From assembly GCA_028292435.1 (NCBI GenBank), contig JAQGMI010000020.1, positions 1 to 64,000 on the forward strand: 64,000 bases of DNA, read 5' to 3'. The translations under genes and the position numbers were made by a program. This document shows positions 1 to 7,811 of the stretch, piece by piece. Positions within the stretch are counted from its first letter, which is position 1; the number at the start of each line of letters is the position of its first letter. The notes beneath the pieces were generated by a model. The model had not been told where the DNA came from and ran no database searches. It saw nothing but the letters and a program-made list of their open reading frames with translations. Source of the stretch: Betaproteobacteria bacterium (GTDB lineage: Bacteria; Pseudomonadota; Gammaproteobacteria; Burkholderiales; SG8-41).

Positions 1-36
1 CTTCTCCTCGTCGGATGCCCATGCAGCATAAAAAAG

Positions 37-82
37 TGTTACCTATGTGTTTGAACTCCTTTGTTACCTATGAGTGTGAACC
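37..82. repeat. Tandem imperfect 21-bp repeat, possible IS terminus
   Basis: Two 21-base units begin at 37 and 62, both starting TGTTACCTATG, and match at 18 of 21 positions with a 25-base period. Multiple short terminal repeats beginning TGT are typical of the ends of IS21-like elements, so this may be the edge of an insertion sequence lying left of the window. No transposase is visible, so the assignment is an inference. Confidence 0.4.
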
Positions 83-101
83 ATACAGTCGCCTTCTCTT
101 G

Positions 102-137
102 GGTTACTTTCTCTTGGCGACTCAAGATAAAGTGACC
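102..137. repeat. Imperfect inverted repeat (hairpin)
   Basis: GGTTACTTTCTCTTG (102-116) and CAAGATAAAGTGACC (123-137) are inverted repeats with two mismatches and a 6-base loop. The hairpin lies just past the stop codon of the minus-strand cyclic-nucleotide-binding gene and could act as its 3' end structure. Alternatively it is a REP-like intergenic repeat. There is no clear T-tract. Confidence 0.45.
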
Positions 138-170
138 AGCTCCGGGTCTGCCACCCGGAAGATTGAAAAA

Positions 171-1022
171 CTACTTCCCCGCCCCTGTCGCCGCCTGCAA
201 CCGCTGCCCCAGCAGCTTCAGCAGACTCAACCCGAACGCCGGATTGCTTTGCACGAGATCGAGAAACTGTTTGCGATTGACGGCCATCAATTCGCAATCA
301 GTTTCGGCGACTGCGCTCGCCTTGCGCGTGCTCTGATCGACAAGCGCCATCTCACCGAAGACGCCGCCGACGCGCACGCGTTCGAGCGTATTGCCATTGG
401 CGGTGATGGCGACGATGCCTTTTCGCAGTAAATACATGCGCACGCCCGGCTCGCCGGCATTGATGATGGTTTGCCCGGCGCTATATCGAATGGGTGGCGG
501 ATCGCCGAGCGCGCCCGCGATTTCATTGAGCGTCGCGTCATCGAACACGCGGCGGTCGCCGGACGCGATGGCCGCCGGCACTGCCTTCTGCATGGAGAGC
601 ATGGCGATGCGCAGCCGCAGGCGGTCGATCATGATGCTCATCAGCATCAGCGCGAAACCCGGCGTTTGTGCGATGGCTTTCTGGAACTGCTTGGCATCGA
701 GCGAAATGACGCTGCAGTCGGTCTTGGCACTTGCGGTCGCTGCGCGTTTCGAATCGGTGATCGTTGCCAACTCGCCGAAGATTTCACCGGGCTTGACGGT
801 GTCGAGCGACTTGCCGGCAACAGTCAGGCCGACCGAACCCTGGACCAGCAAAAACATGCGCTCGTCCGCCGAGAAAAATCCGCGCGACTGATGCTCGGAA
901 AAAAATGCGGTGCCGGCGGCCACCGATTCAGAGACACCCGCGCTTTTGAAAAATTTCATTGCCGCGACCGGATCGTAAACCGGGCTTTCAGACGGCTGGG
1001 TAGTAAAGTCCAGATCTTCCAT
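171..1022 (-). CDS. Protein with two cyclic nucleotide-binding-like domains
   Basis: The protein has 283 residues and two consecutive CNB-type beta-roll domains, at about residues 35-135 and 175-275. Each has the glycine-rich turns and the G-E-(L/M)-A phosphate-binding-cassette signature (FGELATI and FGEMALV). No DNA-binding, kinase or membrane segment follows, so it is probably a small cytoplasmic sensor or scaffold; its effector is unknown. The start has GAGGAAG just upstream. It lies 18 bases downstream of the UGSC selenoprotein fusion on the same strand and is probably co-transcribed with it. CNB-like folds often do not bind cAMP, so ligand binding is not established. Confidence 0.85.
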   Translation of the reverse strand: MEDLDFTTQPSESPVYDPVAAMKFFKSAGVSESVAAGTAFFSEHQSRGFFSADERMFLLVQGSVGLTVAGKSLDTVKPGEIFGELATITDSKRAATASAKTDCSVISLDAKQFQKAIAQTPGFALMLMSIMIDRLRLRIAMLSMQKAVPAAIASGDRRVFDDATLNEIAGALGDPPPIRYSAGQTIINAGEPGVRMYLLRKGIVAITANGNTLERVRVGGVFGEMALVDQSTRKASAVAETDCELMAVNRKQFLDLVQSNPAFGLSLLKLLGQRLQAATGAGK

Positions 1023-1040
1023 GCTTCCTCGTTGTAAAAA

Positions 1041-2756
1041 TCATTCACTCATTGCATCGGCGCGCGTCGCATCGGCTTCGCTCACCAACTGATCGAATAC
1101 GGCGGGGATTTTAATCTCGCGGCCGATCACGCCATAGGTATAAGCCTGCAGCCACAGCGCGTGACTCGAATGGCCGCCGCCGGCAACGACCAGCCCGATG
1201 TTTTCCGCTTTTTCCGCGATCGGCCACGGGTCGAGATGCTGGCTGTTGCGCGCGGCTTCGGTCGCGGCAATATCCATCCACGCAATGCAGCCGGCCTTGC
1301 GCATCTCTTCGAGCGGCACCTTGGAATGCTCGAACAGAAATTCGCGAATCGATTGCTTGGTGAATCCCATCGTCGCGAGATCGGCGGCGACGACTCTCGA
1401 GATCACGACGAAGCCGGGCGTGCCTTCGGTATAGCCGTGCAGGTAATGCACGTCGGGCACGCGCAGATAGCCGGCGACCCGATGCAACCCCTGCATCACG
1501 TCTTCTTCGAGCGTCTCTTTTTTAGCGCCGCGCCGAATGATGTTGGCCACGCCGTTCGCGTAGAAAAGCGAAACGCTATTGCTGCCGCGTTTGAACCCGT
1601 GCCGCTCGCTGCCGTGCGGTTCCCAACCGGCGGGCAGGCCGTCTTCATCTTCGGCAAACACGGCGTTGGTGTATCGCATATGACCGAACACCGCCATGGT
1701 GCCGGTGCCCGGCAAACCGCCGCCAAGATTCTGCTGCATGAGGCGCAATGCGCGGCCGATGCTGGCACCGGCGGGATGCTGCGGATCGGGGCCGACCAAT
1801 CCGAAACCCGAATTGAGGCGGATCTGTTTGGCGATCGGCCCGTTAACGATGATGACCGGAAACGGATTGCCCGATGTCGCCTGCAGCAGTTCGCCGGTGG
1901 CATCGGGATCGAGAAACGCTTCGACCGCGGCAACCAGCACCGGCAGGTATTCGGGACGTCCGCCCGCCATCGCAAGCGCGATCGCGCACGCTTCGATCGT
2001 GACAATCGCGCCGCGCGGCGGAAATTTGCCGAGTACGAGCCCACGCGGCAATTGCGCGCCGCGCAGGATCCAGTTCACGCGCTCGGCGGTCGCCGGCCAC
2101 AGCGGCAGCCCGTCGCCCCATGCGTTGGAAATAAACAGGTCGTTGGCTTTGGCGAGCGCGTCTTCATAGGTTTTACCTTCGACGCTCAACATGCGGCCCG
2201 CGCTGGTGCGCACTTTGGTGCTGGTCCAGTGCATCAACGCGTCGTAAAACTCCTGCTTGCGCGCCGCTAGCGGCGCGAGGTCGGCGTCCGGCAAAAAAGT
2301 CGCGGTCGGAAACGTGACCATGGCGGTATCGGGTGCGAGGCCGATGCCCGACACCGCATTCTTGACGACGCCGACGAATTCATTGCGCGTCAGCGTCACC
2401 GTGGGAATACCCATCGCTTCGAGTCTGGCGGCTGCACGGCCGCACGATGTTGAGCACGCCCCTCAGGCGGCGTTGCCGATGATGACGGCGTCTACCCCGC
2501 TGTCTTTGACCAGCTGCGCGACGTCTTCGTTGCCGATGAACGCGTTGCCCTGCGGAAAGTTTTCTTCGGACACGACTTCGACGCCGGGGAAATCCGTCTC
2601 AAGCATCGTCTTCAGCATCGGCAGCATGCGAAATGCCTGCCACTGCCCGTTCGACAGCATGCCGATGCGCTTGCCGGCGAATGACTCGAGCCGCGGCGCA
2701 TGCGGTGTCGCGGCGTCGAGTGTGCCGGCCGGATCGAAAAATTCAAGCTTGACCAT
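1041..2756 (-). CDS. UGSC-family selenoprotein fused to UGSC-associated partner domain (in-frame TGA = Sec98)
   Basis: Read through the TGA at 2465-2463, this is one 571-residue protein. Residues 1 to about 170 form a UGSC-family domain, with Sec98-Gly-Ala-Cys101 and a nearby Cys105. Residues about 180-571 form a large partner domain with WGDGLP (about 213), GGRPEY (about 265), VIIVNGPI (about 301) and FAEDE motifs. The same partner domain recurs at 11258-12721. Sixteen in-frame codons join the pre-TGA part (start 2756, GGAGGA upstream) to the open frame beyond. Residues on both sides of the TGA resemble the second UGSC protein, which argues against a pseudogene. A hairpin follows the TGA at SECIS distance. 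The family is presumed redox-active through selenol and thiol; its substrate is unknown. The CNB gene follows in the same operon. Confidence 0.85.
2428..2443 (-). promoter_or_regulatory. Candidate bacterial SECIS hairpin for Sec98
   Basis: Immediately inside the coding sequence after the TGA (2465-2463), the minus strand forms a 5-bp GC stem, GCGGC/GCCGC, with loop CGTGCA. The loop starts 24 bases after the TGA and has G at its second position, as SelB-recognised bacterial SECIS loops usually do. The stem is short, so this is weaker than the element at the second locus. Confidence 0.55.
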
Positions 2757-2895
2757 GTCGTGTTCCTCCGAATCGTGATGATGGCGGCGCGAAGCCGGCG
2801 CCTACTTAGATGTCAGCTGCGGATGTAAATCGCAGCCGCAATTATGAGCCGCAACGCGCAGCATGACTACGGGCACAGTGCACAGTTCGCAGCGT

Positions 2896-2901
2896 TATAA
2901 T
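2896..2901 (+). promoter_or_regulatory. Candidate -10 box for the VOC gene
   Basis: A perfect TATAAT lies 35 bases before the VOC start codon in the divergent intergenic region. No good -35 box is seen 17 bases upstream, so the promoter is only partly supported. Confidence 0.4.
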
Positions 2902-2935
2902 CCGGTCTCAAAAAAATTTGCGCCGAGGAGCACGA

Positions 2936-3826
2936 ATGTTCACCCGCATCGACCATGTAACGATTTGCGTGCCCGATCTCGATGCGGGCGTTGCCCAATT
3001 CAAAAAGCTCGGCTTCAACGTCGGCGCCGGCGGCGCGCATCCCGGCAAAGGCACTCACAACGCGATCGCATTCAACCACGACGATTACATCGAATTGCTC
3101 GCGGTGCGCGACCAGGCGGAGCATCGCACGGCATCGCAAAAACCCGGCAGCAAAAATTCGACATTGAATGAATTCATTGCGGCAGGCGGCGGAATTCGCT
3201 ACGTGGTTTTGCAAAGCGACGATCTCGTCGCCGAAATCGCGGCGATGCGCAGCCGCGGCGTTGACGTCAGCGACCCAATCGACGGCAGCCGGCGCACGCC
3301 CGACGGCAAAGAACTGCGCTGGAAAGTAGCGACGCTTGGCCCCGCGAATCCGCTGCCGCTCGTGTTCATTCAGCAACTGACGCCCATTGAAGAGCGCCGC
3401 AAGCAGGTGCCGGTCGCGGGTAATCATGCGAACGGCGTCTATAAGCTCGAACGCGCATACATCGTCACGCCCGATGCCGAGTCCGATGCGGCGGTCTATG
3501 CGAAAGTGCTGGGCATACCGCAGCCGAAGCTGCATAAAGGTACGGTCATCATGTCCGACATGGCGGTATTCGAAATCGGGCCGACCGGGCTCGGCATCGC
3601 CACGCCTTATGCGGCGGGGCCGGCGAAGGACGCGCTGGAGCGGCGCGGGCCCGGCCCGTTTCAGGCGCTCTATCGCACCACCGGCATGGGCGCCGCGGCG
3701 CGCTGGATGCAGGAGCACGGTCTGCCGCCGCTGGTGCGCGGCGTGCGCGCGAACGGCGAACACGCGATGCTCGCGACACCCGCCGAAGCATGCGGCGCCT
3801 ATATAGGTTTCGTTGGTCCGGAATAA
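2936..3826 (+). CDS. VOC superfamily (glyoxalase-like) protein
   Basis: This 296-residue protein begins FTRIDHVTICVPDLDAGV, a typical VOC/glyoxalase-like N-terminus with a metal-ligand-type His (RIDHV). Two beta-alpha-beta-beta-beta modules occupy roughly residues 1-130 and 145-290. The ATG at 2936 is preferred over an upstream TTG because GAGGAG sits 5 bases before it. VOC enzymes use a metal centre for isomerase, dioxygenase or lyase chemistry; the substrate here cannot be read from the sequence. It is divergent from the selenoprotein fusion and is followed by a decayed hydrolase fragment. Confidence 0.8.
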   Translation: MFTRIDHVTICVPDLDAGVAQFKKLGFNVGAGGAHPGKGTHNAIAFNHDDYIELLAVRDQAEHRTASQKPGSKNSTLNEFIAAGGGIRYVVLQSDDLVAEIAAMRSRGVDVSDPIDGSRRTPDGKELRWKVATLGPANPLPLVFIQQLTPIEERRKQVPVAGNHANGVYKLERAYIVTPDAESDAAVYAKVLGIPQPKLHKGTVIMSDMAVFEIGPTGLGIATPYAAGPAKDALERRGPGPFQALYRTTGMGAAARWMQEHGLPPLVRGVRANGEHAMLATPAEACGAYIGFVGPE

Positions 3827-3852
3827 AGTTCGTAATACAGTCGGGAAAATTC

Positions 3853-4131
3853 ATGAACCCGAAAATCGAACGCTGGCGCGGCTTCGTGCCCGACACCAAC
3901 CTCGCAACGTATGCGAAAGGCGCCTTCGGCAATTCGATCGGCAGGGCTCGCGCGCGGCGCTGCTCAACACCGACACGACGTGGATGTTCGTCGATCCGCA
4001 ATACGCGATGTGCGGTGGCCGGCGCTGAAAGCGGCACTTGTGCGCATCACGCAGACGTTTCGCACGCTCGACCTGCCGATTTACTATAGCCGCCGCGACG
4101 ACCGCAGCCATCCGACGCGCCGCGTAAGCGG
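3853..4131 (+). pseudogene. Decayed isochorismatase-family hydrolase fragment
   Basis: Three pieces in three frames read in order like the N-terminal third of an isochorismatase-like cysteine hydrolase. From the ATG at 3853 comes VPDTNLATYAKGAFG. Then, in another frame, SRAALLNTDTTWMFVDPQYA resembles the family's first strand with its catalytic-Asp region. Finally a third frame gives ALKAALVRITQTFRTLDLPI and IYYSRRDD. Two frameshifts separate the pieces, and the rest of the gene, including the nucleophilic Cys region, is missing where the mscS 3' end begins. Sequencing error could explain one shift but not the truncation. Confidence 0.6.
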
Positions 4132-4143
4132 CCGCCCGCGTCT

Positions 4144-4977
4144 TCAGTGCACGGGCTGCGCGTTCGCCATGCGTACTGCTACCGCTGGCGCCGGATACTG
4201 AATACCGCCCGCTGCAAATTTTTCGACGATGGCCTGATTGAGGGCACCGCCGGCGCCGACGTAATCATCGACCTTGACCCACGGCGCCACGATGAGCGTG
4301 ATCGAGCCGGTGTCGAGCTTCGAAACGCCGATGACGGGCGCCGGCTCTTTCAGCACGTTCGCGTTTGCACTCACTGCTGACTTGATGATGACGAGCGCCG
4401 CATCGACATCGGCCGCGCGCACGATGCCGACGGTCAGACTCAACTGCCGGATGCGGCCGTAGTTGTGCAGGATTTCACCGACGATTTTGCGGTTGGGAAC
4501 GACGACGATCGAGCGGTCGCTGTGCAGCAGGCGCGTCGCAAACAGATCGATCGACTCGATCTGGCCTTCGACGCCGACGATCGAAATATATTCGCCGACG
4601 CGAAATGGCCGCGTGAAGATAATCGTGAAACCGGCGACGAGATTACCGAGCACGCCCTGCATCGCGAGCGCAATGCCGGCGCCGGCGACGCCGAGACCGG
4701 CGATCAACGGGAGCAGCTCGACGCCGAGATTCTGCAGCGCCATGATGAGAAATACGACAACGATCATCAGCCGCAACAGCCGCACGAGCAGTATGCGCAC
4801 GGGCGGCTCGAGCTGCAGCCGCCCGATCGAACGGTCGAACATGCGCCCGATCGCGCGGGCCGTATAAAAGCCGGCGATCATGATCACGATCGCGACGACG
4901 AGCTTCGGTCCGAATTTGATGGCAAGGTCGACGAGCGTGCTTTTGGCCTGGTCGAGCAATGCGAGCTGGTTATCCAT
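4144..4977 (-). CDS. Small-conductance mechanosensitive ion channel (MscS family)
   Basis: This 277-residue inner-membrane protein has three predicted membrane segments near residues 25-45, 62-85 and 90-115. The third is the Gly/Ala-rich pore helix (AGLGVAGAGIALAMQGVLGN), followed by the MscS beta domain with FTIIFTRPFRVGEYI and VVPNRKIVGEI. It would open under membrane tension and release solutes during osmotic downshock. Length and domain order match the compact E. coli MscS type. It is monocistronic, and paired TTCAC-N6-GTGAA palindromes lie upstream. Confidence 0.9.
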   Translation of the reverse strand: MDNQLALLDQAKSTLVDLAIKFGPKLVVAIVIMIAGFYTARAIGRMFDRSIGRLQLEPPVRILLVRLLRLMIVVVFLIMALQNLGVELLPLIAGLGVAGAGIALAMQGVLGNLVAGFTIIFTRPFRVGEYISIVGVEGQIESIDLFATRLLHSDRSIVVVPNRKIVGEILHNYGRIRQLSLTVGIVRAADVDAALVIIKSAVSANANVLKEPAPVIGVSKLDTGSITLIVAPWVKVDDYVGAGGALNQAIVEKFAAGGIQYPAPAVAVRMANAQPVH

Positions 4978-5021
4978 GGTGTTTCCTAATGAAGTAAATC
5001 GCGCGTGAAATGCGTGCGTCT

Positions 5022-5081
5022 ATATTAGAGCTTGCTCAATAAATATTCACGCGCGGGTGAAACTTTTCACGTTTCTGTGAA
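5022..5081 (-). promoter_or_regulatory. Tandem TTCAC-N6-GTGAA operators upstream of mscS
   Basis: Two identical-architecture palindromes, TTCAC-N6-GTGAA, occur at 5046-5061 and 5066-5081, exactly 20 bp apart and so on the same helical face. A TAATAT -10-like box on the minus strand (5027-5022) would place the first palindrome over the -35 region of the mscS promoter. This looks like a dimeric repressor or activator site pair. The regulator is not identified. Confidence 0.5.
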
Positions 5082-5534
5082 TGCGTGACGTCTTCAAGAG
5101 AATCGGTTAAGTCAGCAGCAACTCACGTTGTCAAAGCGGATAGCCTGCTGCTTGATCTGCATCAGACATCCGCATGACGGTCGGCTTCCCACTGCTTTCC
5201 CCCTGCTTTCTCCATGCTTACCCTCTTGACGCGGACGTGCGCGAGGAGTTTACTGAAAGCGCTTCGGTAATACGGTAGGGAAGGTTCCCAGACTAACCAT
5301 TGAAGTTCAGGTTGTCGCAGTCGTGAGTCGCTGTTGTGCGCGCCCCGAAAAGCGGGTGTACCTGATGCGAACGTGCGACGACCACCCTGGAAGCAAGTTT
5401 GGGGGCATTTCGCGCCGTTGCATCGAGGCCCATATTAAAGCTGGCAAGGAGGTTTTCTATCGACGACTCTTCCCACAGCTAGACCTCAACGCCGGCAAAG
5501 CGCCGGATAAGTCACGGTAACGTGACGCATTAAC

Positions 5535-5581
5535 GCCACCTTGGTGGCAATGAAGCCCTGCAAAAATCTTTGCGGGGCTTC
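5535..5581. terminator. Double hairpin, terminator-like
   Basis: GCCACC-TT-GGTGGC (5535-5548) is followed by a strong 13-bp stem GAAGCCCTGCAAA / TTTGCGGGGCTTC (5552-5581, loop AATC, one G-T pair). Only a weak T-run follows, so it is either an intrinsic terminator of limited strength or a structured intergenic repeat. Confidence 0.45.
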
Positions 5582-5678
5582 GCGTTTAATGCGCCCTGCG
5601 AACTTGTTGTGGCTTCGCATTCATAACGGCTGCGCGGTAAAGTAACGCGCAACGCACAAGAAACGTCTGAGGGGATCC

Positions 5679-6677
5679 ATGAAAGCCACGGCAAAAACAC
5701 GACGGGCGGCCGTTCGCGCATTCGACATTGTTGCGGCAATCGCGCTGCTGCCTTTCGTCACGCCGCCGCTACATGCTCAGGAATATCCGGTCAAAGCGGT
5801 GCGCATCATCGTGCCGTTTGCGCCGGGCGGACCAAACGACCTGGCGGTGAGGCCGGTTGCGCAGAAGCTGTTCGAATTCTTAGGCCAGCCGTTCGTGATT
5901 GACTACCGCGCGGGCGCCAACGGCATCATCGGCTGCGATCTCGTGGCCAAATCGGCGCCCGATGGCTACGCGATGGCCGTGATCTCATCGTCGTTCTCGA
6001 TTAACTCGAGCACCTACGCCAAACTGCCTTTCGATCCGATTCGCGATTTCACGCCCGTTGGATCGCTCGCGACGAGCGACATCATCTTTGTCGTCAATCC
6101 GACGGTGCCGGTGAGGACGGTCAAAGAATTTGTCGCGCTCGCCAAAGCCAATCCCGGCAAACTCACGCACGCGTCGTCGGGCACCGGCGGTTCGCTGCAT
6201 CTTGGCGCGGAACTCCTCAAGCAGACTGCCGGAATAAACCTCGTGCATGTGCCGTACAAGGGCGCGTCATTGGGGCTGACCGATGTGATCGGCGGGCACG
6301 TCGATTCGATGTTTATCTCGGCGCCCGGCGCGGTCGGCCAGATCAAGGCCGGCAAAGTGCGCGTGCTCGCGATTGCCAGCGCAAAGCGGGCGCGTGCATT
6401 GCCCGATGCGCCGACGTTCGCCGAGGCCGGTTATCCCGACGTGCTCGTCGATACGCGATATGGTTTGCTGGCGCCAGCGGGTCTGTCGGCTGCGCCGCTC
6501 GCCAAGCTTGAAAATGCAATCGCGAAAGCGCTGGCGACGCCCGAAGTGCGCGACCAGTATTCGACGCTCAGCCTGGACCCCGCCCCGTTGACGCCGAATG
6601 AATATGCCACGTTTCTGCGGGACGAAATCCAACGCTGGCGCAAAGTCGTCGTGGCGGCGAAACTGCAGCCGCAATAG
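5679..6677 (+). CDS. Tripartite tricarboxylate transporter substrate-binding protein (Bug/TctC family)
   Basis: This 332-residue protein starts with a basic region and a hydrophobic signal peptide ending near LHAQEYPVKAVRI. The Bug family hallmark IIVPFAPGGPNDL follows, then the DYRAGANGIIG, HVPYKGASLGLTDVIGGHV and ALPDAPTFAEAGYP blocks. It would bind a carboxylated small molecule in the periplasm. No TctA or TctB membrane partner lies nearby, which is usual for Bug proteins of Burkholderiales. GAGGGGATCC precedes the ATG. It is followed after 20 bases by a second binding-protein gene. Confidence 0.92.
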   Translation: MKATAKTRRAAVRAFDIVAAIALLPFVTPPLHAQEYPVKAVRIIVPFAPGGPNDLAVRPVAQKLFEFLGQPFVIDYRAGANGIIGCDLVAKSAPDGYAMAVISSSFSINSSTYAKLPFDPIRDFTPVGSLATSDIIFVVNPTVPVRTVKEFVALAKANPGKLTHASSGTGGSLHLGAELLKQTAGINLVHVPYKGASLGLTDVIGGHVDSMFISAPGAVGQIKAGKVRVLAIASAKRARALPDAPTFAEAGYPDVLVDTRYGLLAPAGLSAAPLAKLENAIAKALATPEVRDQYSTLSLDPAPLTPNEYATFLRDEIQRWRKVVVAAKLQPQ

Positions 6678-6697
6678 CCCCTTACCGGAGACTCGCC

Positions 6698-7438
6698 ATG
6701 CAAAAACTTTTTTCGCGCTCATTCGCACTCGCGTTGGTTCTGCTGTCAGCGCCGTGCAGCGCGGCGGAGCTCACGCTGTTCATTTCAAACGCCGTCATCA
6801 CGGTGATGCAGGACCTTGCCCCGCGTTTCGAGCAGGCGACCGGACATAAGCTGTCGATCACTTACGGTTCGACCAATCCGACCAAAGCGCGCATCGAAAA
6901 AGGCGAAGCGTTTGATTTGACGCTCCTTGGCAACGACGCGATTGACGATCTCGTCAAACAAGGCAAGCTCGTCGCCGCAACGCGCACCGTCGTCGCGCGC
7001 TCCGGTCTGGGCGTCGCGGTCCGCAAAGGCTCGGTCAAGCCGGACGTCGGTACGGTCGATGGATTCAAGCGCACCTTGCTGGACGCAAAATCGGTCGCTT
7101 ATCTGCCCGACGGCTTGACCGGCGCCTATCTGAAAGTAATGTTCGAGCGCCTCGGCATCACCGACGCGATTCGCGCGAAATATAAAGGCGCGCGCGGCGC
7201 CGAAGCAGTGGCCGCCGGCGAAGCCGAACTCGGCGTAACGCAGCTGAGCGAGATCCTGCATGAGAAAGGGACCGACCTCGCCGGCGCGCTGCCGTCGGAG
7301 ATTCAGAACTACACGAATTTTTCGGCGGCGGTTGCGACGGGCGCCAAACAACCGGACGCGGCCCAAGCGTTGCTCAAGTACATGGTGTCACCCGACGCGG
7401 CGCGCGTGATGCGGGCAAACGGGCTGGAGCCGCAGTAA
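6698..7438 (+). CDS. Periplasmic substrate-binding protein, molybdate-binding (ModA)-like
   Basis: This 246-residue protein has a signal peptide (LALVLLSAPCSAAE) and a type II periplasmic-binding fold. The motifs ISNAVITVMQDLAPRFEQAT, YGSTNPTKARIEKGEAFDL and AVATGAKQPDAAQALLKYMV match the ModA-like group of molybdate/sulfate-type or general anion-binding proteins. No permease or ATPase follows, so it may be an orphan receptor working with the upstream Bug protein or a distant transporter. A GGAG motif precedes the ATG. The ligand is not known; ModA itself is only one possibility. Confidence 0.8.
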   Translation: MQKLFSRSFALALVLLSAPCSAAELTLFISNAVITVMQDLAPRFEQATGHKLSITYGSTNPTKARIEKGEAFDLTLLGNDAIDDLVKQGKLVAATRTVVARSGLGVAVRKGSVKPDVGTVDGFKRTLLDAKSVAYLPDGLTGAYLKVMFERLGITDAIRAKYKGARGAEAVAAGEAELGVTQLSEILHEKGTDLAGALPSEIQNYTNFSAAVATGAKQPDAAQALLKYMVSPDAARVMRANGLEPQ

Positions 7439-7443
7439 CGACT

Positions 7444-7746
7444 TCACTTGTCCGTCAGCTTAAAAGCTTTCGGGCTGATATCGGGCAGCCAGTACTGAAT
7501 GCCGTCGACGCCGCCCTGGCATTGCGGACAACGGCGTGCGGCGATGTCGCTGCCGTTGGCGCCGTACACATAACCGCACTGCAGGCACTCGAGCCGGTAC
7601 GCGTATTGGTTGTGGTCGGTGCCGAAAACGCCGAACGTGCCGTGGCACTTCTGCTGGTTTTCATTGACGTAACCGATCTGGGTGGAAGACGCTTCGCCTG
7701 ACCGCAGCAACAAGCCGGCGCCGCCCCCGGTGGGATTGACTGACAT
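7444..7746 (-). CDS. Small zinc-ribbon-like protein of unknown function
   Basis: This 100-residue protein has CLQC (near 54-57) and CPQC (near 73-76) pairs that could bind one zinc, plus an isolated Cys near 34. A glycine-rich N-terminus precedes them, with no signal peptide. The spacing resembles restriction-endonuclease-like or regulatory zinc ribbons but no named family is recognised. It is convergent with the upstream binding-protein gene (5 bases apart). Confidence 0.6.
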   Translation of the reverse strand: MSVNPTGGGAGLLLRSGEASSTQIGYVNENQQKCHGTFGVFGTDHNQYAYRLECLQCGYVYGANGSDIAARRCPQCQGGVDGIQYWLPDISPKAFKLTDK

Positions 7747-7811
7747 GCGCCAAATGATAAATCAAACGAGCGGCGGGCCAGCGTAACGCGCAATCGCCGT
7801 CTGCCCGGCCA

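Larger units (their letters stand above)
4978..5678. other. 700-bp intergenic region between mscS and a Bug-protein gene
   Basis: Apart from the palindromes near 5046-5081 and the hairpins at 5535-5581, no convincing gene is seen. An open frame at 5323-5520 (+) encodes a 65-residue Cys/Arg-containing peptide. It has no clear ribosome binding site and no recognisable similarity, so it is not annotated as a gene. CTGCTTTC-like repeats occur near 5190-5215. Confidence 0.5.

Noticed and set aside
171-1022. CRP-type transcription factor
   Set aside because: Two CNB domains but no helix-turn-helix at the C-terminus.
5323-5520. 65-codon frame in the mscS-Bug intergenic region
   Set aside because: No clear ribosome binding site, no recognisable sequence and composition unlike neighbouring genes.
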